Below are positions 12,201-25,000 of a stretch of DNA of 64,000 nucleotides, in pieces. A model generated the notes under the pieces. The model ran no database searches. It was not told the DNA's origin and saw only the letters and a list, made by a program, of their open reading frames with translations. A program made the translations under genes and the position numbers. The DNA comes from Adiantum capillus-veneris. Taxonomy: Eukaryota; Streptophyta; Polypodiopsida; Polypodiales; Pteridaceae. The number at the start of each line of letters is the position of its first letter. Within the stretch, counting starts at the first letter, position 1. The stretch is taken from positions 115,709,587 to 115,773,586 of the forward strand of contig CM043947.1 of NCBI GenBank assembly GCA_014529385.2. The letters run 5' to 3'.

Positions 12201-14025
12201 AATACCATGATTTAGCAGTACAAAAAACATTATATCAAAACTTTCTCTAAGGGAATTGATCCCAATTTTTGAGCATGATCAAATAATCGTAAAAGAATAA
12301 ATTCCTTTGAATGGTAACAGGATTGCACACATGAAAGTTCAAGTCAATCAATTCATGCACAAGAAACTTCCCAAATTTGAAATAAAATTGAATCAATTCA
12401 CAATGTTGGGAGATGCACACACTTAATGGATGAACACTCCTCACCTTTACCCAATCCAATTTGATATTCAATCATTGCAAAATTACTCATATCTAATATC
12501 AAAATCATTCAAACCCCATTTGGATTTGTCATTTACGGCTTGTGTGGCTACGCACGCTTGATTATGGCACTTACAAATTCACAAATCAGCAAAAATTTTA
12601 CCATTTTCAATCAAATTGGCACAGTGATCACAAAGGTAATGCACATAAATCATCTTCGATTGAGTACCAATTGAATTATCCAAAGTCAATCAATCTCACA
12701 TACACTGATCTCTTAGGTGTAATAATCATCGTAATTGGTAATCGCTACCAATTATTCATCCCAATTTGAATACCAAATTCCGTTGAGTAGGCACACACAA
12801 CCAAATTTAGACCAAAATTATATGCAAAAACTCCATAAATTCCTCATTGTAATGGCCAAATTGCAAGCTCGATCAAGCATAATTGAATGCATGAATGCTC
12901 AATTTCTAAAAAATTAACACTATTTTTTTCCAATCAAGCAATGCACACACTGAAAATTTAAGCACAAATGATCAAATTTGGCTCAATTGGCAATGCATTT
13001 AGGCTTACACCTAATGATTTCACACACTTTTCATGATCATTTCAAAATAAAAAATCATTTAGGTGCCCTATTTCACCATCAATCATTGAAAATCAAGTGG
13101 TCTTGGATAGGCACACACACTCAATTTTTGCCCATTTTTTTGGCAATTACGCTTATCCAATGGTTGAATTAGCCTAGCATACACATCAATTACATGATTG
13201 ATTACTCATGTATCATGAATTTCATCACTTTATATGCATTCACACACTCAAGATTAGGTGCACACACACTTGAAATTTTTGACAGTTTTTTTCTCTCGTT
13301 AGTGCATTACACACACAATGATTTTTATGCACACACATGAATTCTTGATGAGAATTAAGCATTATTTTGATAAACACAAATTTTATTAGTCAAGATTTGA
13401 CCTTCAATTTCATTCCAAGTGAATCAAATTAGGTGTAAAGTGTAGGACAACTGAGTTACACATCTAATTTTAGGAATAATTAGCACACATTGAACCACTT
13501 TAATAAATCAAGAATGGACATAAGCAAGTGAGTGCACTTACATTATAATCACTCTCCAAGATATTCCTTTACTCCACGCTAAGACGCATCATTGCACACA
13601 TAAGTGTGTGCACCGCCAAATTGGCTCTAAAATTGACCATTGTAGGTCAAAAATCAAACACTCAAATCATCAAACTAAGCATAAATTAGCACAATTAACT
13701 TGATTAGAGTGATGATTCCACCTCTTATAAGGGGATGAATCATACAGTACACTTCAATGTTAGCAGTTAGGTTAGTAAAGCTAGTCAAAAAATAACAAGA
13801 AATTAGTACAATTAGCATGGAAATGAAGCAAAATTAGCAAGGGTTAGTATGAAATTAGTGAAATTGGGGGTTTTGGGCATTCATAACTCAAAATGAGCAT
13901 CAATTACTTGCACAACAACCTCAAATCAAACCCAAAACTGAGTTACATTCACTTAAAAACCAACGCAATTAGTAGTGAAATTACTCTATTCTAAACATCC
14001 TATACTCACTAGCTTAGGTTATCGA
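9210..14025 (-). other. Gene-free AT-rich tract, probable leader of a minus-strand gypsy
   Basis: Nearly 5 kb without any open frame that looks coding. It has many short CACACA and GTGTGT runs (densest at 11535-11760 and 12400-13350). Since a gypsy-type primer site on the minus strand lies at its right edge (14026-14043), the simplest explanation is the internal region of a non-autonomous or decayed minus-strand gypsy element. No polypurine tract or left LTR was recognised. Confidence 0.35.
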
Positions 14026-14043
14026 TCCCCGTCAACAACGCCA
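14026..14043 (-). other. Gypsy-type primer-binding site (minus strand)
   Basis: On the minus strand the sequence reads TGGCGTTGTTGACGGGGA, two bases inside an LTR ending in CA (14046). It matches the layout of the TGGCGCC...GCCGGGGA sites of Tat/Athila-like gypsy elements and the site at 47919-47936 in this window. Confidence 0.55.
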
Positions 14044-14045
14044 AA

Positions 14046-16020
14046 TGCTGGGAGGCATTGTAGCACGACCTAATTGTAACCCACACAAAATTATCAAATC
14101 CCTGGATCGGCAACCCGGCTAGGACATGGAAGCACTAGCATCGGATGAATAGAAATAGAGGATTCAAGAGATCACCACTCCAATGCAAGCAGAGATTAGC
14201 CATGCAAAGACTAACTCTAATCATACTGTAATCACTAGTTAATCAACTCCTACACACATAAAGCCCACCGAAGTCCGAATTACCATGGACTAGAAACCCC
14301 AAGCACACTAATGATAAGCACACACTAATTACATTGGTGTTGTCCTCTCCAATCACCACATGTCAATCACGCCACTTCATCAATAGCTACACACACGAGG
14401 TGTATGGTGCTAGAGTTTCATAAAATATATCTACACACAAGAAAACAATAGGGCACACACACTAATTACAAGATTGAGACCCAAATTAATCAACTTAATT
14501 AGTGATGCTAAATATCACAAATGGAATGCTTATAGAAGAATAGGAGTGGTTCTCAAATCTAGAATAATGAGAGTGTAATACTACTTCATGACATAATGAA
14601 ATGTAGAGAAGAAGTAGACTAATGAGAAAATAGGAATAGGGTTAATCAAGAAGAGCTTACTCTAATTACTAATGGATTAGAACTAGCCTCTTAAGCATGG
14701 ACATTAAGCTCAAGGCTAGGCCATAGAGTGAACACTCAATAGAGAGAGAGCTCTCAAAAGTGGATTCTCAAGAATGAAGCCTCCTTGCATAAAGGCTTCC
14801 TTTTAAAGGCTTTCACCACAATCCCTTCTGCTATGGGTTTAAGCTTGAGCCCTCTAACTACCATATACAACTTTGGAGCTCCAAGTGAGCCCAAGACTTA
14901 TACAAAGTGAATGGAAATTTTGTGACATCCATAGCATATCTCCTGCCTGATGCATATTTGGTGTAGCCTATGTTAGCTGCTACTAACATCAATGTTGAAC
15001 AAAGAGTTCTCAGTGTCAATGATGAAGCCATCACTCAACAAGGAACCAAAGTGATAGAGCCCCTGCACTAAAGAAGATGATAGAAAACCTAGAAATTTTG
15101 GACAGAGTCTCCTCTGCAAAACTGACTTATGAACCCAAAACATATGTGTACAATGACTGAAATGTTGATCAAAGTGGTGAAACTGGTAAGATATAATCTC
15201 AAAGAGTTTTCATTATCACTCTCTCCAACTCTAGAAGAGTGTCTCTGACCAACTCAACACTGTCAAATGCATACGCATAAATATGACAACAATGGCGGGT
15301 CATCGAATGCATAAACATACATCCTATGTTGATGCCAAAACCATGGGGATGTGAAGGGATCGCTTCAAAACCTATATTATCAAAGGGATATCCACATTTG
15401 AGAGTCACCCAGATCAATAAAACCTTACCACGACCTTCAACGATAGGCTTTGCATATTTCCATCACAATACATAAACCGCATAAGATCTTACATCAACCA
15501 TAGAAACCCTTTTCTCTAACGGCTATGGCGGTTTGTCTGATTTAACAAACCCTCGAGATATTTCATCAAATATATATGTGACAAAAATTGCAAAAAGAGT
15601 CTACAATGAAAAACTTGTATGCAAGAGAACCGATGAAGGTAGACCACTCTATTGTCTGAAATGAATATCTCTCAAACCGTGCAAAACTTGCTATTTTATT
15701 TTTTTGCAAGGCTGTAAACCACACAAAAGTAGCTGGGAATTGCAGAAATGGACATGAAATGAGCTATTTCTATAGGTCAAAATAGATTTGTAAAAATTTA
15801 TAGCGTGTACTTCACGATGTACAGGTAGTCCAAGGGACGTATTTCAAAATTAGTGAAGATTTTGAAAGAACTTTGTGCTCCAAAGTTGAAGAGGACAGAA
15901 AATCTATCAAGAATGAATAAGTTCTAATAGGCCATAATAGATCTGCAAAAATTTACTACAATTTTTACTGCTTCTTTATCTACTTCCCTTCTAAGATCTA
16001 ACGGTGCTCCTAATCGCTGA
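14046..16020 (-). other. Probable minus-strand LTR and copia leader, no genes
   Basis: DNA to the right of the 14026 primer site should be the LTR of that minus-strand gypsy (ending CA at 14046); its far end could not be placed. From about 15100 to 16020 the minus strand resembles an untranslated copia leader upstream of the PBS-like site at 16021. No supportable gene; the frames at 15199-15417 and 15924-16121 are not recognisable. Confidence 0.35.
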
Positions 16021-16029
16021 GCTCTGATA
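16021..16029 (-). other. Copia primer-site core on minus strand
   Basis: GCTCTGATA on the plus strand is the complement of TATCAGAGC, the core of the initiator-Met primer site. It is followed on the plus side by TGAAGTGC, a plausible CA-ending LTR end at 16035. The leading TGG is degraded, so the call is tentative. Confidence 0.45.
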
Positions 16030-16574
16030 CGAGATGAAGTGCATGTGTGAGAGTGTTTGTGTATAAAGATGGAGAAGTGAGAAGAAGAGAGAAGACATAG
16101 GTTTGGGTGGACTCCAAACAATATAGTGTTAGGGTTATGAATACTTATTGTTTCATTATAAATATTTTGGGGTCTTGTTTGGGCCTTGTTCGAGTTTCCA
16201 CCATATCAAATTTTTGTGCAATTCTTTTAGCTCAAAAGTATTTTGAAGTTATAGAGGAAATCTACCAATAAGGTAAAACAAAGAATATGTGCTGCAATGA
16301 TTAAGATTTTGCTAAAAGTTTGTGCGTTAAAGGACCTTATAAGATCTAAAGAGACGTAAAATAAGAGAGGGGAAGTTCAAAGTCATTTGAGCTAAGAAAA
16401 TTGGCGGCAGCACCAATCTCTTTCTTTGAGAAACTTTTACAAAGATCAACCATTTTTCTAAACAATCCCTGAGTATGGAGAATGCACTATCTAACAACCA
16501 ATCTTCTTTACTCTTTAAGCATAAATATCATCTCAAATAGACATAGACACAAATTATGAGCCCATTCAAAAAAG

Positions 16575-18900
16575 GAATAGATCACAAATATCTTCATCTT
16601 TGGTGTGATGGAACACTTTATCCTATGGATGTGCTTGCTTTGTCTACTCCTTCGTTTAATATTCTTACATTTCTATTACATTTTGTTGGGTATGGCTCTC
16701 ATGGTCTCTTGGGTAATTGCAATAACTAGGTGATGGGCAATATAGAACAAGCAATGATAAATCTAGAGATATTGAAGCAACAACAAGCATTTATGTTCAA
16801 TTTATCGATGCAAAACACTAATCTTTTGCAAGAACAAACCCTTTTGAAGAAGAAAATATTATCCTCCAAAGAAACCATTGCTAAGATTGAAAAGGAGGTG
16901 AGAAGGACAACGATAAAAAACACTTCACTTGGTCTTTGTCAACAATGCAGAAGTGTTTTCAACATTGAAACCCTTAAAGTTGGGAGTGGAGGTCTTGAGC
17001 ACAGGATTTGAGCAATAATATATTTTTTTAGTACATATTCTTGTTGTAACAAAGTATTGATTATTAGCTTATCAAAAAGGAGTTTTTGCAGAGGCATGGT
17101 TCACCTTGAAAAGGAAAATATTGATCCTCAAATGGTCAAATCTTCATGTTCCTCTTTGATTTCACCTAATGTTACAAAAGAGATTTTGGATGCCTCAAAG
17201 TTCAAGAAGATAAAGCACGATATAATCAATGATTTTCTACAAAGCACAACCATTGATACTTTAGATGTTCAAAGTGTCATAGATAATTGTGGCATCAGTC
17301 AAAATGTATATTTAAGTATCTTTAAATTAGTAAAGATCCAGCTCAAAGATAAGAAGGTCTCATCTTTTGTCTTACCTATACCAACTCATGTATGTCAAGC
17401 ACGACAAGGTCTCAACAATGAAGTTTCACAATACTTGGGTGATTCATATTTCATCAACCAAAAAACTAGAAATGTGGGACGAGTGGTACACTTTAATGAA
17501 TAGTCTAGTATTTTCTATCAATTTGCAAAATATTCAGAAGCAAATGGTCAAATTTTATAACATGACACATGAGGAGGTACAAGGCAAACTAATCTTTGTG
17601 CTTTAGCTGTATGAATGTGAGATACTGAAGAAAAAAACGACAGAACAAGTCACCATAATCCTGATGAATAGATAACTTCAAGAAGTAGCACAAAATCTTG
17701 TAAACAACAATGATATCCTCAATGTACAATTAGAGAATGATATATGGTGGCTAGGAGCTTTTGAGGTATAAAAACTTTTAAGCTTTTTCTAGTTAATGTA
17801 TCAAGTAATGTTAATAACAAAAATTCATTTATGCAGGCTGACAAAGAAGATCATGACAATTTTTACTGGACATTTCACCAAACAAAAATTCCTAATGTTA
17901 TTTGTAGACAAAAAAAGGAGAAATTCTTCATGTTGAAGATATTGGAAGCTTCCAAGTACAGTGGTATCTTGTTGGTGATCTCAAGACACTCAAGTGCATG
18001 TATAACATTGCAAAAGGTGGTATCTCTAAATCACCTTGTCTATATTGTATGAGCGAAGATCATTCTATGAGCTTGAAGTAGCACAACCAAAAACCCTCTA
18101 GAGCTGATGATGATCCTAACTTTCGCACCATTCTTGATATTCCACTTTCACATGTCCATATATGTATTTTTTATGCATTGTCAGGATTCTTGAGAAGTTT
18201 GTATATTTATACATTGAATATCCATGGAAGTTGAAGCCAAAGACTCAATCAAGAAAAGCAATTGAAAAAATAGAGTAAATACTATCAGATATGGGGCTCC
18301 ACGAAGGTAAAGTAAACATAATTTCTTGTCAAAAGCATTGAACAAAATCACATGAAGTTCCAGAAAAACCTTCACTTGGAGGTGTGAAATCTTGCAAGTT
18401 TTTGTCATTTCATGGTTAACTGGGAAAAATCAACAAGAGTCATAATTGATCAACGGTAAAGTATGAGAAGTGGAAAAAGCTTCATAATGCTATTAAAGAC
18501 CATGTTGATAATTGAAAGGCTCTTTATGAGGTTTTCTTCTTACTTGACAAGAAAGGATGGATAGACAATGACAATATGAAATTAAAGCTATCGCATCAAG
18601 ATTTTGGTAAAAGTATGCAAGGTGCATGGAGTTATCAAAGCATTACCCAGTACATGGTAATTCATACTTTTCTTCTTCTAACCTATTTGATTTGTATAAA
18701 TATAATTTTTATGACATACAACATATTTTACACAATCATATGCCCTGGTTCACAAAGCAATATGGATGTCCTGCCGTATGGTCCACTCAAGCAATGGAAA
18801 AATACCATTATCAAGCCCATGGAGCATACTTTTGACACACTCAGCATGGCAGAGCAATGAAAAGAGCAAACAACTTTAATGAAGTATTTTTTCTATAGAA
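16575..18900 (+). pseudogene. Decayed transposon-type gene, family not identified
   Basis: Several plus-strand frames in a row belong to one broken gene. The start (16575-17011) has HLWCDGTLYPMD, a coiled-coil rich in Lys/Glu (16750-16910) and a degenerate zinc-finger-like CQQCRSVF. The middle (17057-17503) has ISQNVYLSIFKLV. About 17930-18060, in a shifted frame, encodes VGDLKTLKCMYNIAKGG followed by PCLYCM, and 18120-18160 encodes ILDIPLSHVHIC. The end (18626-18870) has MPWFTKQYGCPAVWSTQAMEKYHYQ. The D-L-K ... P-C-x-x-C and late His-rich arrangement resembles large DDE-type transposon proteins that I recall but cannot name. Frameshifts and stops every few hundred bases make it non-functional. 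Confidence 0.5.
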
Positions 18901-19225
18901 GAGTCTTGCTATGAATAAGGGAGAAGAGAAGTTCTACAAACAAAAAACAAGCTCTTGCAATCAAGATATCCAAACAAATTCAAAGATGACAAAGCTGGAA
19001 GGATTCTATTGCAGAAGCAACCTTACATCAATGGAGATCTAAGAGAGTGAGGGATAAAAAAGTTTGGATTCTACCTCAATATCCAAAACACATTCTATAA
19101 AAGTGTATACTTAGTACCAATCTATTCCAAATGATATCTTCAATGTCTTCAATATCTTCTTGACTTAAACTTTAAGTGTCCTCTTTGTATTCAACCTTCG
19201 TCAAATCATCGTGTCAAAGTAAAAA

Positions 19226-20149
19226 TCATTTTCTAGAAGGAGAAATCTCTCTATAATGTTTAATTCCCTTTGCAAGATCATATCCAGTATATGCTAAATA
19301 ACTTCCTCCAAGTGATCCTTGCATTGCATGACCATATCCAAAAATCATTGATACACACTCTTTCTCCAAAAGGCTTACTTTGGTAGCATTTGAATGAAGA
19401 GCATAGCCACCAAGACACTTTGACAATGTGTTGTATACGAAGAGAGGTATATAGCCATCAAAGGATTACTTCACGTGACAAATAACTAAATCAGGACAAG
19501 AAAGGTACTTAATGTAGGCTTCACATCACCATCGTTGGTAAGATCAACAACTCTAGATGACCGTCTTCAGAACTCATCTTTTGGTGGTGGAATCTACAAA
19601 CATATAAAATCAATTAATCATTAGAAACAATGAAAGAAGAAAAAAACTTTAGCTTATACAAATAAAGTGCTTACCGTAATATTGTCATCTGACACAAGTT
19701 GATTGTCGTTCCAAAGATTTATCAAACCAACATTTTGTATTTTGAGAGCTGGCTCTTGAATGATTGGTACATCTTTATCTTGTTCATCTTCATTTTCACA
19801 ATCCGCTTCTGAAGGATGAGAATCCGTTATATTCTCTTGTGCATTGAGAAACTCTTCTTCGGTAGGCTATTTATATTGAAGAGCTTCATTGAAAGTTGAA
19901 ACAAATCTTCAATGCTTTATGAGGCTCAAAGAAAAAATCCAACTTGCTTAAAAGAGGATATTTTTCTACAAATTCTTTGTATCTAGCTAGCTAGATCTTC
20001 ATTGGTCCCAACATTATAGCTCAAGTGTTATGCCAAAATATTATACAATTCATCCTCTTGTAAGCCAAATGACCTTTGGATATCTAAAAGAATTATATAT
20101 TCTCCATGACCAAGAGGAAAGAATGGTAGAATAGGCAAGGGAAATGTTC
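19226..20149 (-). pseudogene. 3' part of a broken spliced minus-strand gene
   Basis: On the minus strand the DNA left of the 20150 insertion reads as degenerate protein (FFPLGHGEYIILLDIQRSFG, then LQEDELYNILA, NVGTNEDLA, then an acidic stretch around ENEDEQDKD). A clear intron follows: donor GTAAGC at about 19677 and acceptor TTTGTAG near 19595, joining to IPPPKDEFWRRSSRVVDLT. Further on, 19226-19426 encodes SKCLGGYALHSNATKVSLL and GYGHAMQGSLGGSYLAY. The upstream half lies beyond the insertion, at 30275-30475 and 31791-32114. No family was recognised. It converges on the plus-strand gene at 16575-18900, so both may be genes of one large DNA transposon. Confidence 0.5.
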
Positions 20150-20342
20150 TGTCACAGGAACAGAATAATAGATATAGACAGCAAAGACAGAGAAATAGAT
20201 CTTTCTATTGATAGTGTTTGATACAACAGAGGAGAAATAAAATAAATGGTATGGGTGCACTCCGTTGTACGGAGCTCGAACCTCCCGACCACCCCCGAGC
20301 TTCAGTTCGCTTGCATGCAGCGTCTCACTCGCACTCGCACTC
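20150..20342 (-). repeat. Extra partial U5 copy at the left end
   Basis: This about 195-bp stretch repeats the U5 end of the adjoining LTR (20357 to about 20553), including the paired CTCCGTTGTA-CGGAGCTCGA segment, the TGCATGCAGC segment and the ACTCGC repeats. It ends in the same TGTCACAGGAACAG terminus. It lies beyond the primer site, where a normal element has leader sequence. Confidence 0.75.
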
Positions 20343-20356
20343 GCTCTCATACCAAT
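20343..20356 (-). other. Primer-binding site between two U5 copies
   Basis: On the minus strand TTGGTATGAGAGC follows the LTR end (CCTGTGACA, A spacer). It differs at one base from the initiator-Met site TGGTATCAGAGC. In normal elements this opens the internal region; here a second U5 begins directly after it. Confidence 0.7.
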
Positions 20357-21247
20357 TGTCACAGGAACAGAGTAATAGAGATAGACAGCAAAACAGAGGA
20401 AGAAATCTTTGTATTGATAGTGTTTGATACAACAGAGGAGCAAAATATATGGGCGCACTCCGTTGTATGGAGCTCGAAACCTCCCGACCACCCCCGAGCT
20501 TCAATTCGCTTGCATGCAGCCTCTCACTCGCACTCGCACTCGCACTCGCAGAAGAGAGATCAGTGAATGATCCCCAAAACGCACCACCCGTCCTTCTATT
20601 CTAATTTTTCCTCCAAAAGCATACGACCTCTCAAAATAGCCGCTTTTCTATTTTTGGTGTTCAGTCGACTCGACTTGCACGCCAAGTATACCTGCGAGAA
20701 CAAGGTAAAAACGTGATCGCGAAGCGATCCGTAAAGGTTAGATTTTTGAAACTTTTTTAGTTGTCTTTAACTGAACGTAACTCCCAAACGGAGCCAAAAC
20801 AGCCCAAGTCCGTCTCAAACAATCTTGTTGCCCTCGCTGCGCTCTTCGACGGCTATGTGATGGAAAATTTCCATAGCCTGCTCTGATTTGCTGAAAATCA
20901 ACCTGCAAAACAACATTTTCTACAAAAACGATGCAAAAATAGAAAATCCTACTTTTTCCTTAATCTTTGGCCCTCAACGCGCATCAAAACATCGAAATAT
21001 CTAAAGACTCAAAGAACCAAAGTTGTTCCTTATAACGTAGGCTTTAATCGCTTCATACATCACTTTTTCAAAATCTCACGTTACACCTTCGAAAATGCCC
21101 CAGAAAGTGCCTTCTGGATCAAAAAATTTTATTGGACGAAAACAATCCACACATCCTTCTACACAGTGGACTAACTTGAAAACGACCAAAACTTCCTTTT
21201 AAAAAAAAAAATTTGCTAAAACACCTCAAAATCAAGTCGTGTTACCA
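20357..21247 (-). repeat. Left LTR, minus orientation
   Basis: Minus-strand LTR of about 891 bp, starting TGGTAACACG at 21247 and ending CCTGTGACA at 20357. Its R/U5 half (about 20357-20760) matches 29880-30274 in inverted orientation, including ACGGATCGCTTCGCGATCACG and GGTATACTTGG. Its U3 half does not match the right LTR. The polypurine tract AAAAGGGGAGA precedes it on the minus strand (21248-21258). Confidence 0.75.
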
Positions 21248-21249
21248 TC

Positions 21250-21360
21250 TCCCCTTTTCAAAATTAACTCTGTCCTCAGAGTTGGAAGAAGGGAAATTCT
21301 CTTTGCAAAACACTAAGATCAACCCATGATGCATCCTCTACTGGATAGGGACACCACGAT
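21250..21360 (-). pseudogene. 3' tail of gypsy pol (chromodomain end), minus strand
   Basis: The minus strand encodes YPVEDASWVDLSVLQREF, matching YPIEDALWVDLSVLQREF at the end of the plus-strand polyprotein at 29035-29095. It is the last part of a chromovirus polyprotein, cut about 35 codons upstream of the stop. The breakpoint with the oppositely oriented protease segment is near 21360. Confidence 0.7.
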
Positions 21361-21364
21361 TGAG

Positions 21365-21745
21365 GAAGCGAGCGAGGAAGGTAAGTGCTCTGAAATTCCT
21401 ATGAAATGTATGACAACGTCTGTTCATCATTGAAGGGCATCCATTATAAGAATTCGGGGTAAGATAGGAACTGAAATTCTGAATTTTCTCATTGATTCGG
21501 GTAGTACGCATTGTTTTATGTCTAACAAGCTTGCGCAGACTCTGAAATTGAAATTCTGATTCCCACATTAGGAGACCTATAGAATTGGCCAACGGGAAGA
21601 AACATTATACACAGGGTCATATTCAAAACTCACATTTTTTGCGGAACAAAGAGAAACATTCGGGAGAATTTTATGTTATTGGCATGGGTGAACGCGATGT
21701 AATTTTGGGAATGGATTGGTTGGCTGCGTTAGCATCAAATTATAT
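21365..21745 (+). pseudogene. Gypsy aspartic protease fragment
   Basis: Plus-strand frames encode IGTEILNFLIDSGSTHCFM (the retroviral protease DSG active site), then after a frameshift GEFYVIGMGERDVILGMDWL, the conserved end of gypsy proteases. A stop and a frameshift break it. The polyprotein ends abruptly after ALASNY at about 21744, where AT-rich Helitron DNA starts. Reverse transcriptase and RNase H are missing. Confidence 0.75.
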
Positions 21746-22029
21746 ATAACTCTATATTCTAACTTCTTAAGTTTTACCATTTGCTAGTTTACAAGAAGCT
21801 CTTCAACATCTACAAAGCAACTTAACATTTGACTATAACACAAGGTATGTCATATTTAAGAATATTTTAAACACACATATAAAAACAGATTTTAATCTTA
21901 ATATTTTGATAACCACAATAAGATCAAAAAGATTTTCTTTCCAAATTAGAATATTAGTCTAAGCTCAATACAAATAATATACATATCGATATAAATATTA
22001 TGAAATCTTAAGGTCACCAAATATACAAA

Positions 22030-25000
22030 ATAATAATAAACAATACGTAATTGAAGATGAAAACAAAAAAACTATTACCCACGAAGAAAGCATCCAAACT
22101 AAAATAAAAAAGCAAAGCATACCAAGATTATAAGACATTTACGTAGAAAAACAAACTTACTTCCAACTTTTGACATTTTTAATTTAGATTTTGATTCATG
22201 GGTAAATGTTTGTTCTAATTCAATCAAATCATATAAATATTGTTTCAATTGTGGAAACTTGTTTTTTAAGTATGAAAAACAAAACTTAAAATATATAGAA
22301 AAAACAAATACCTATTTACGAGGATATGAAGTTTCTAATCTATATCTAACATCATTTCAAAATAACAAACAAGACAATATATAAATTTATAACTGCTCCA
22401 AATGTTTTCAAAACAACATTAGAGGAAAATATTGGGTAACTTATCACCTGACTTATATAAAAAAAATACTAACAATGAACGTACATGAAGTACAAATGCT
22501 ATCTAATTTAGATATCTCTTTACATATCAGTAAAAAGATAACATCTATAGCCATAGGTAATATAGAACAAAGATCATTATTAGATAATCCTGTATTTTCA
22601 TATCAAAATAGTAATGATTTATTAAATATTCTAACAAAAAACTCACATGACATAAACACATTATTGCTCTTTTTAGTAAAAAATAATCCATTAGTAAAAA
22701 AATTCTATACTATATATGAACAACCACAAAAAACTTTAGCAATTCCTATAATTCTTTCTAATGAAATTACTACTTTACTAAACAAACATGCATCATCTTC
22801 TCCTTATGACTTAATGATAGTAGCACACAATACAATTATCTAGGTATCTTAGATCAAGTAAACAACACACAACTAAAATCACAATACAAAATAGGTAAGT
22901 TATCTCATGGTGGGGTTATGTATGAAAGATTAAATTAAAAAAAAATCATTAACTTATATGCAAGTTTAGATGGAGTATCTAATTTAGAAGATATTACAAT
23001 AGAGAAAGCCCTATTTCCATTTCTTTTTCCATTAGGATATGGAGCTCATGATGGAGCTTTAAAATTTCATACATATCTAAAAATGAGAATAGCCTCATTC
23101 TTCTCAATATTCACTTTATACAAGCCATACTTATTGATGATGTACCAACTACGTCAAGATTTGATAATAGCAAATTCAACAAATTTAACAATGCTACAAT
23201 CAGATATAGATAAATTCAAACTAAAAAATCCACATGCATGTGAGCTAGATACCATACGTTATATCATAAAACACAATATCTCTTATTCAATTCCAGGCTC
23301 TCCATCATGGTATCGTAAGAATTTAAAAGATTTATTATGCATGGTAGAGTCATTTGGTTTACCTAACTTCTTCTTAACCCTAACTTGTGAGGAAGTATCC
23401 TCTAGTAGATGGGTAGAAATAGAGGATTTAGAAAAAATTATCCAAAAGATAGACTTAAAACTCAATTGAACAGATTGTCCATCCGAGTGCATGATGATTT
23501 TTCACAAACGATTACATACATTTCTAAACAAATACATATTTATTCCTAATGGATTATTAGGTACCATCAACCACTATCTAATACGATATGAGATACAAAA
23601 TAGAGGTTCACCACATGCACATATAATGCTATGGGTAGATTCAAATGATATCGATCGAATATCTTTAGAGATAGACAGCCATATACCTTATTTACATACA
23701 ATAAATAAATTTGATCCAACATCAATTGAATATAAATTGCATAACTTAGTTATCAAAAAACAAATACATAATTGTAGAGAATCTTGTAAAATAGAATTAC
23801 AAAATAAAAAAATCAAATGTAAATATGGATTTCCATACGATATTCAAAGTAATCCTAAGCCAATTATTCATGAACAAACTTAACGATGGCTTTATTATAG
23901 ACCAACATTAGAACACAGAAATGTGGTCCCTTATCATACAGGAGTATTATTGTTATGGCAAGCCCATATGAATATTCAAAAAGTAACCAATACAGGATTA
24001 TCATATCACTTACTAAAATATGCATTGAAATCAGAACCTACAGGAAAAATAGATATCGATTTAGAAACAGTAAAAACATTAGGATTAAATAATATTGATG
24101 ATACAAAACTCAAACTAATATCTTCTTATGTATTAGCAAAACCAATATCAGCAACTGAAGTAGCCATGGTGTGTTTAGAGATACCAATCATAAAAAAATC
24201 AGAAAAGGTAACTTATATAGATTGTTCACCTCCTAAAAAAAGACAAAAATATATACAAAATTTGTAAACCTCTATACTACATCCAATTGATCTATATACA
24301 GCAAGACCATTAGAATTGGAAAGCTTAACGTTTTATTCATACTTTCGTCACTATAGAATTAACAAAATACTCAAGCATACAACAAAGAAGATATGTAAAA
24401 TGCATGATTTATTTGGAAATGAAATAGAAGAGTATAAACAATTAGTAAGATTTACCGATTTTCACCCTGTCCATCAAATGGAAGGTTTTTTTTTTACTAT
24501 TCTATTAAAACATATACATTTTCGTAATGAAAAAGAATTAATCTCAATTAACAACACAAAAAAATATTACTTTTTAGAATGTCAAATACGACAAATAATA
24601 AAGAATGAACAAGACATAGAGAATCTAGTTGGAAATTATTCTCAATTACATCTATTAATCGATGAATCTAGACAACAAATTACAAATCAAATACTTCAAA
24701 TGAATCCCATACATAATTTAGAAGAACATTTAACATCAAATGATTTTATAGAAAAACACACCAATATTAAAATTGTAGGAGAGAATCAATATGATCCAAT
24801 AATACATCTACAAGAGCTTAAACACATAGAAAATACAACTTTGACTAAAGAGCAAGAACTAATATACAATAAAATTTTTGAAAAATCGGGTGGGTTACAT
24901 ATAATCAATGGAACACCTGGATCTTGGAAAACGTTTCTAATTCAATATATCACATTTAAATGTATAACCAAAAACATAGGAGTCCTCCTTACATCAACCA

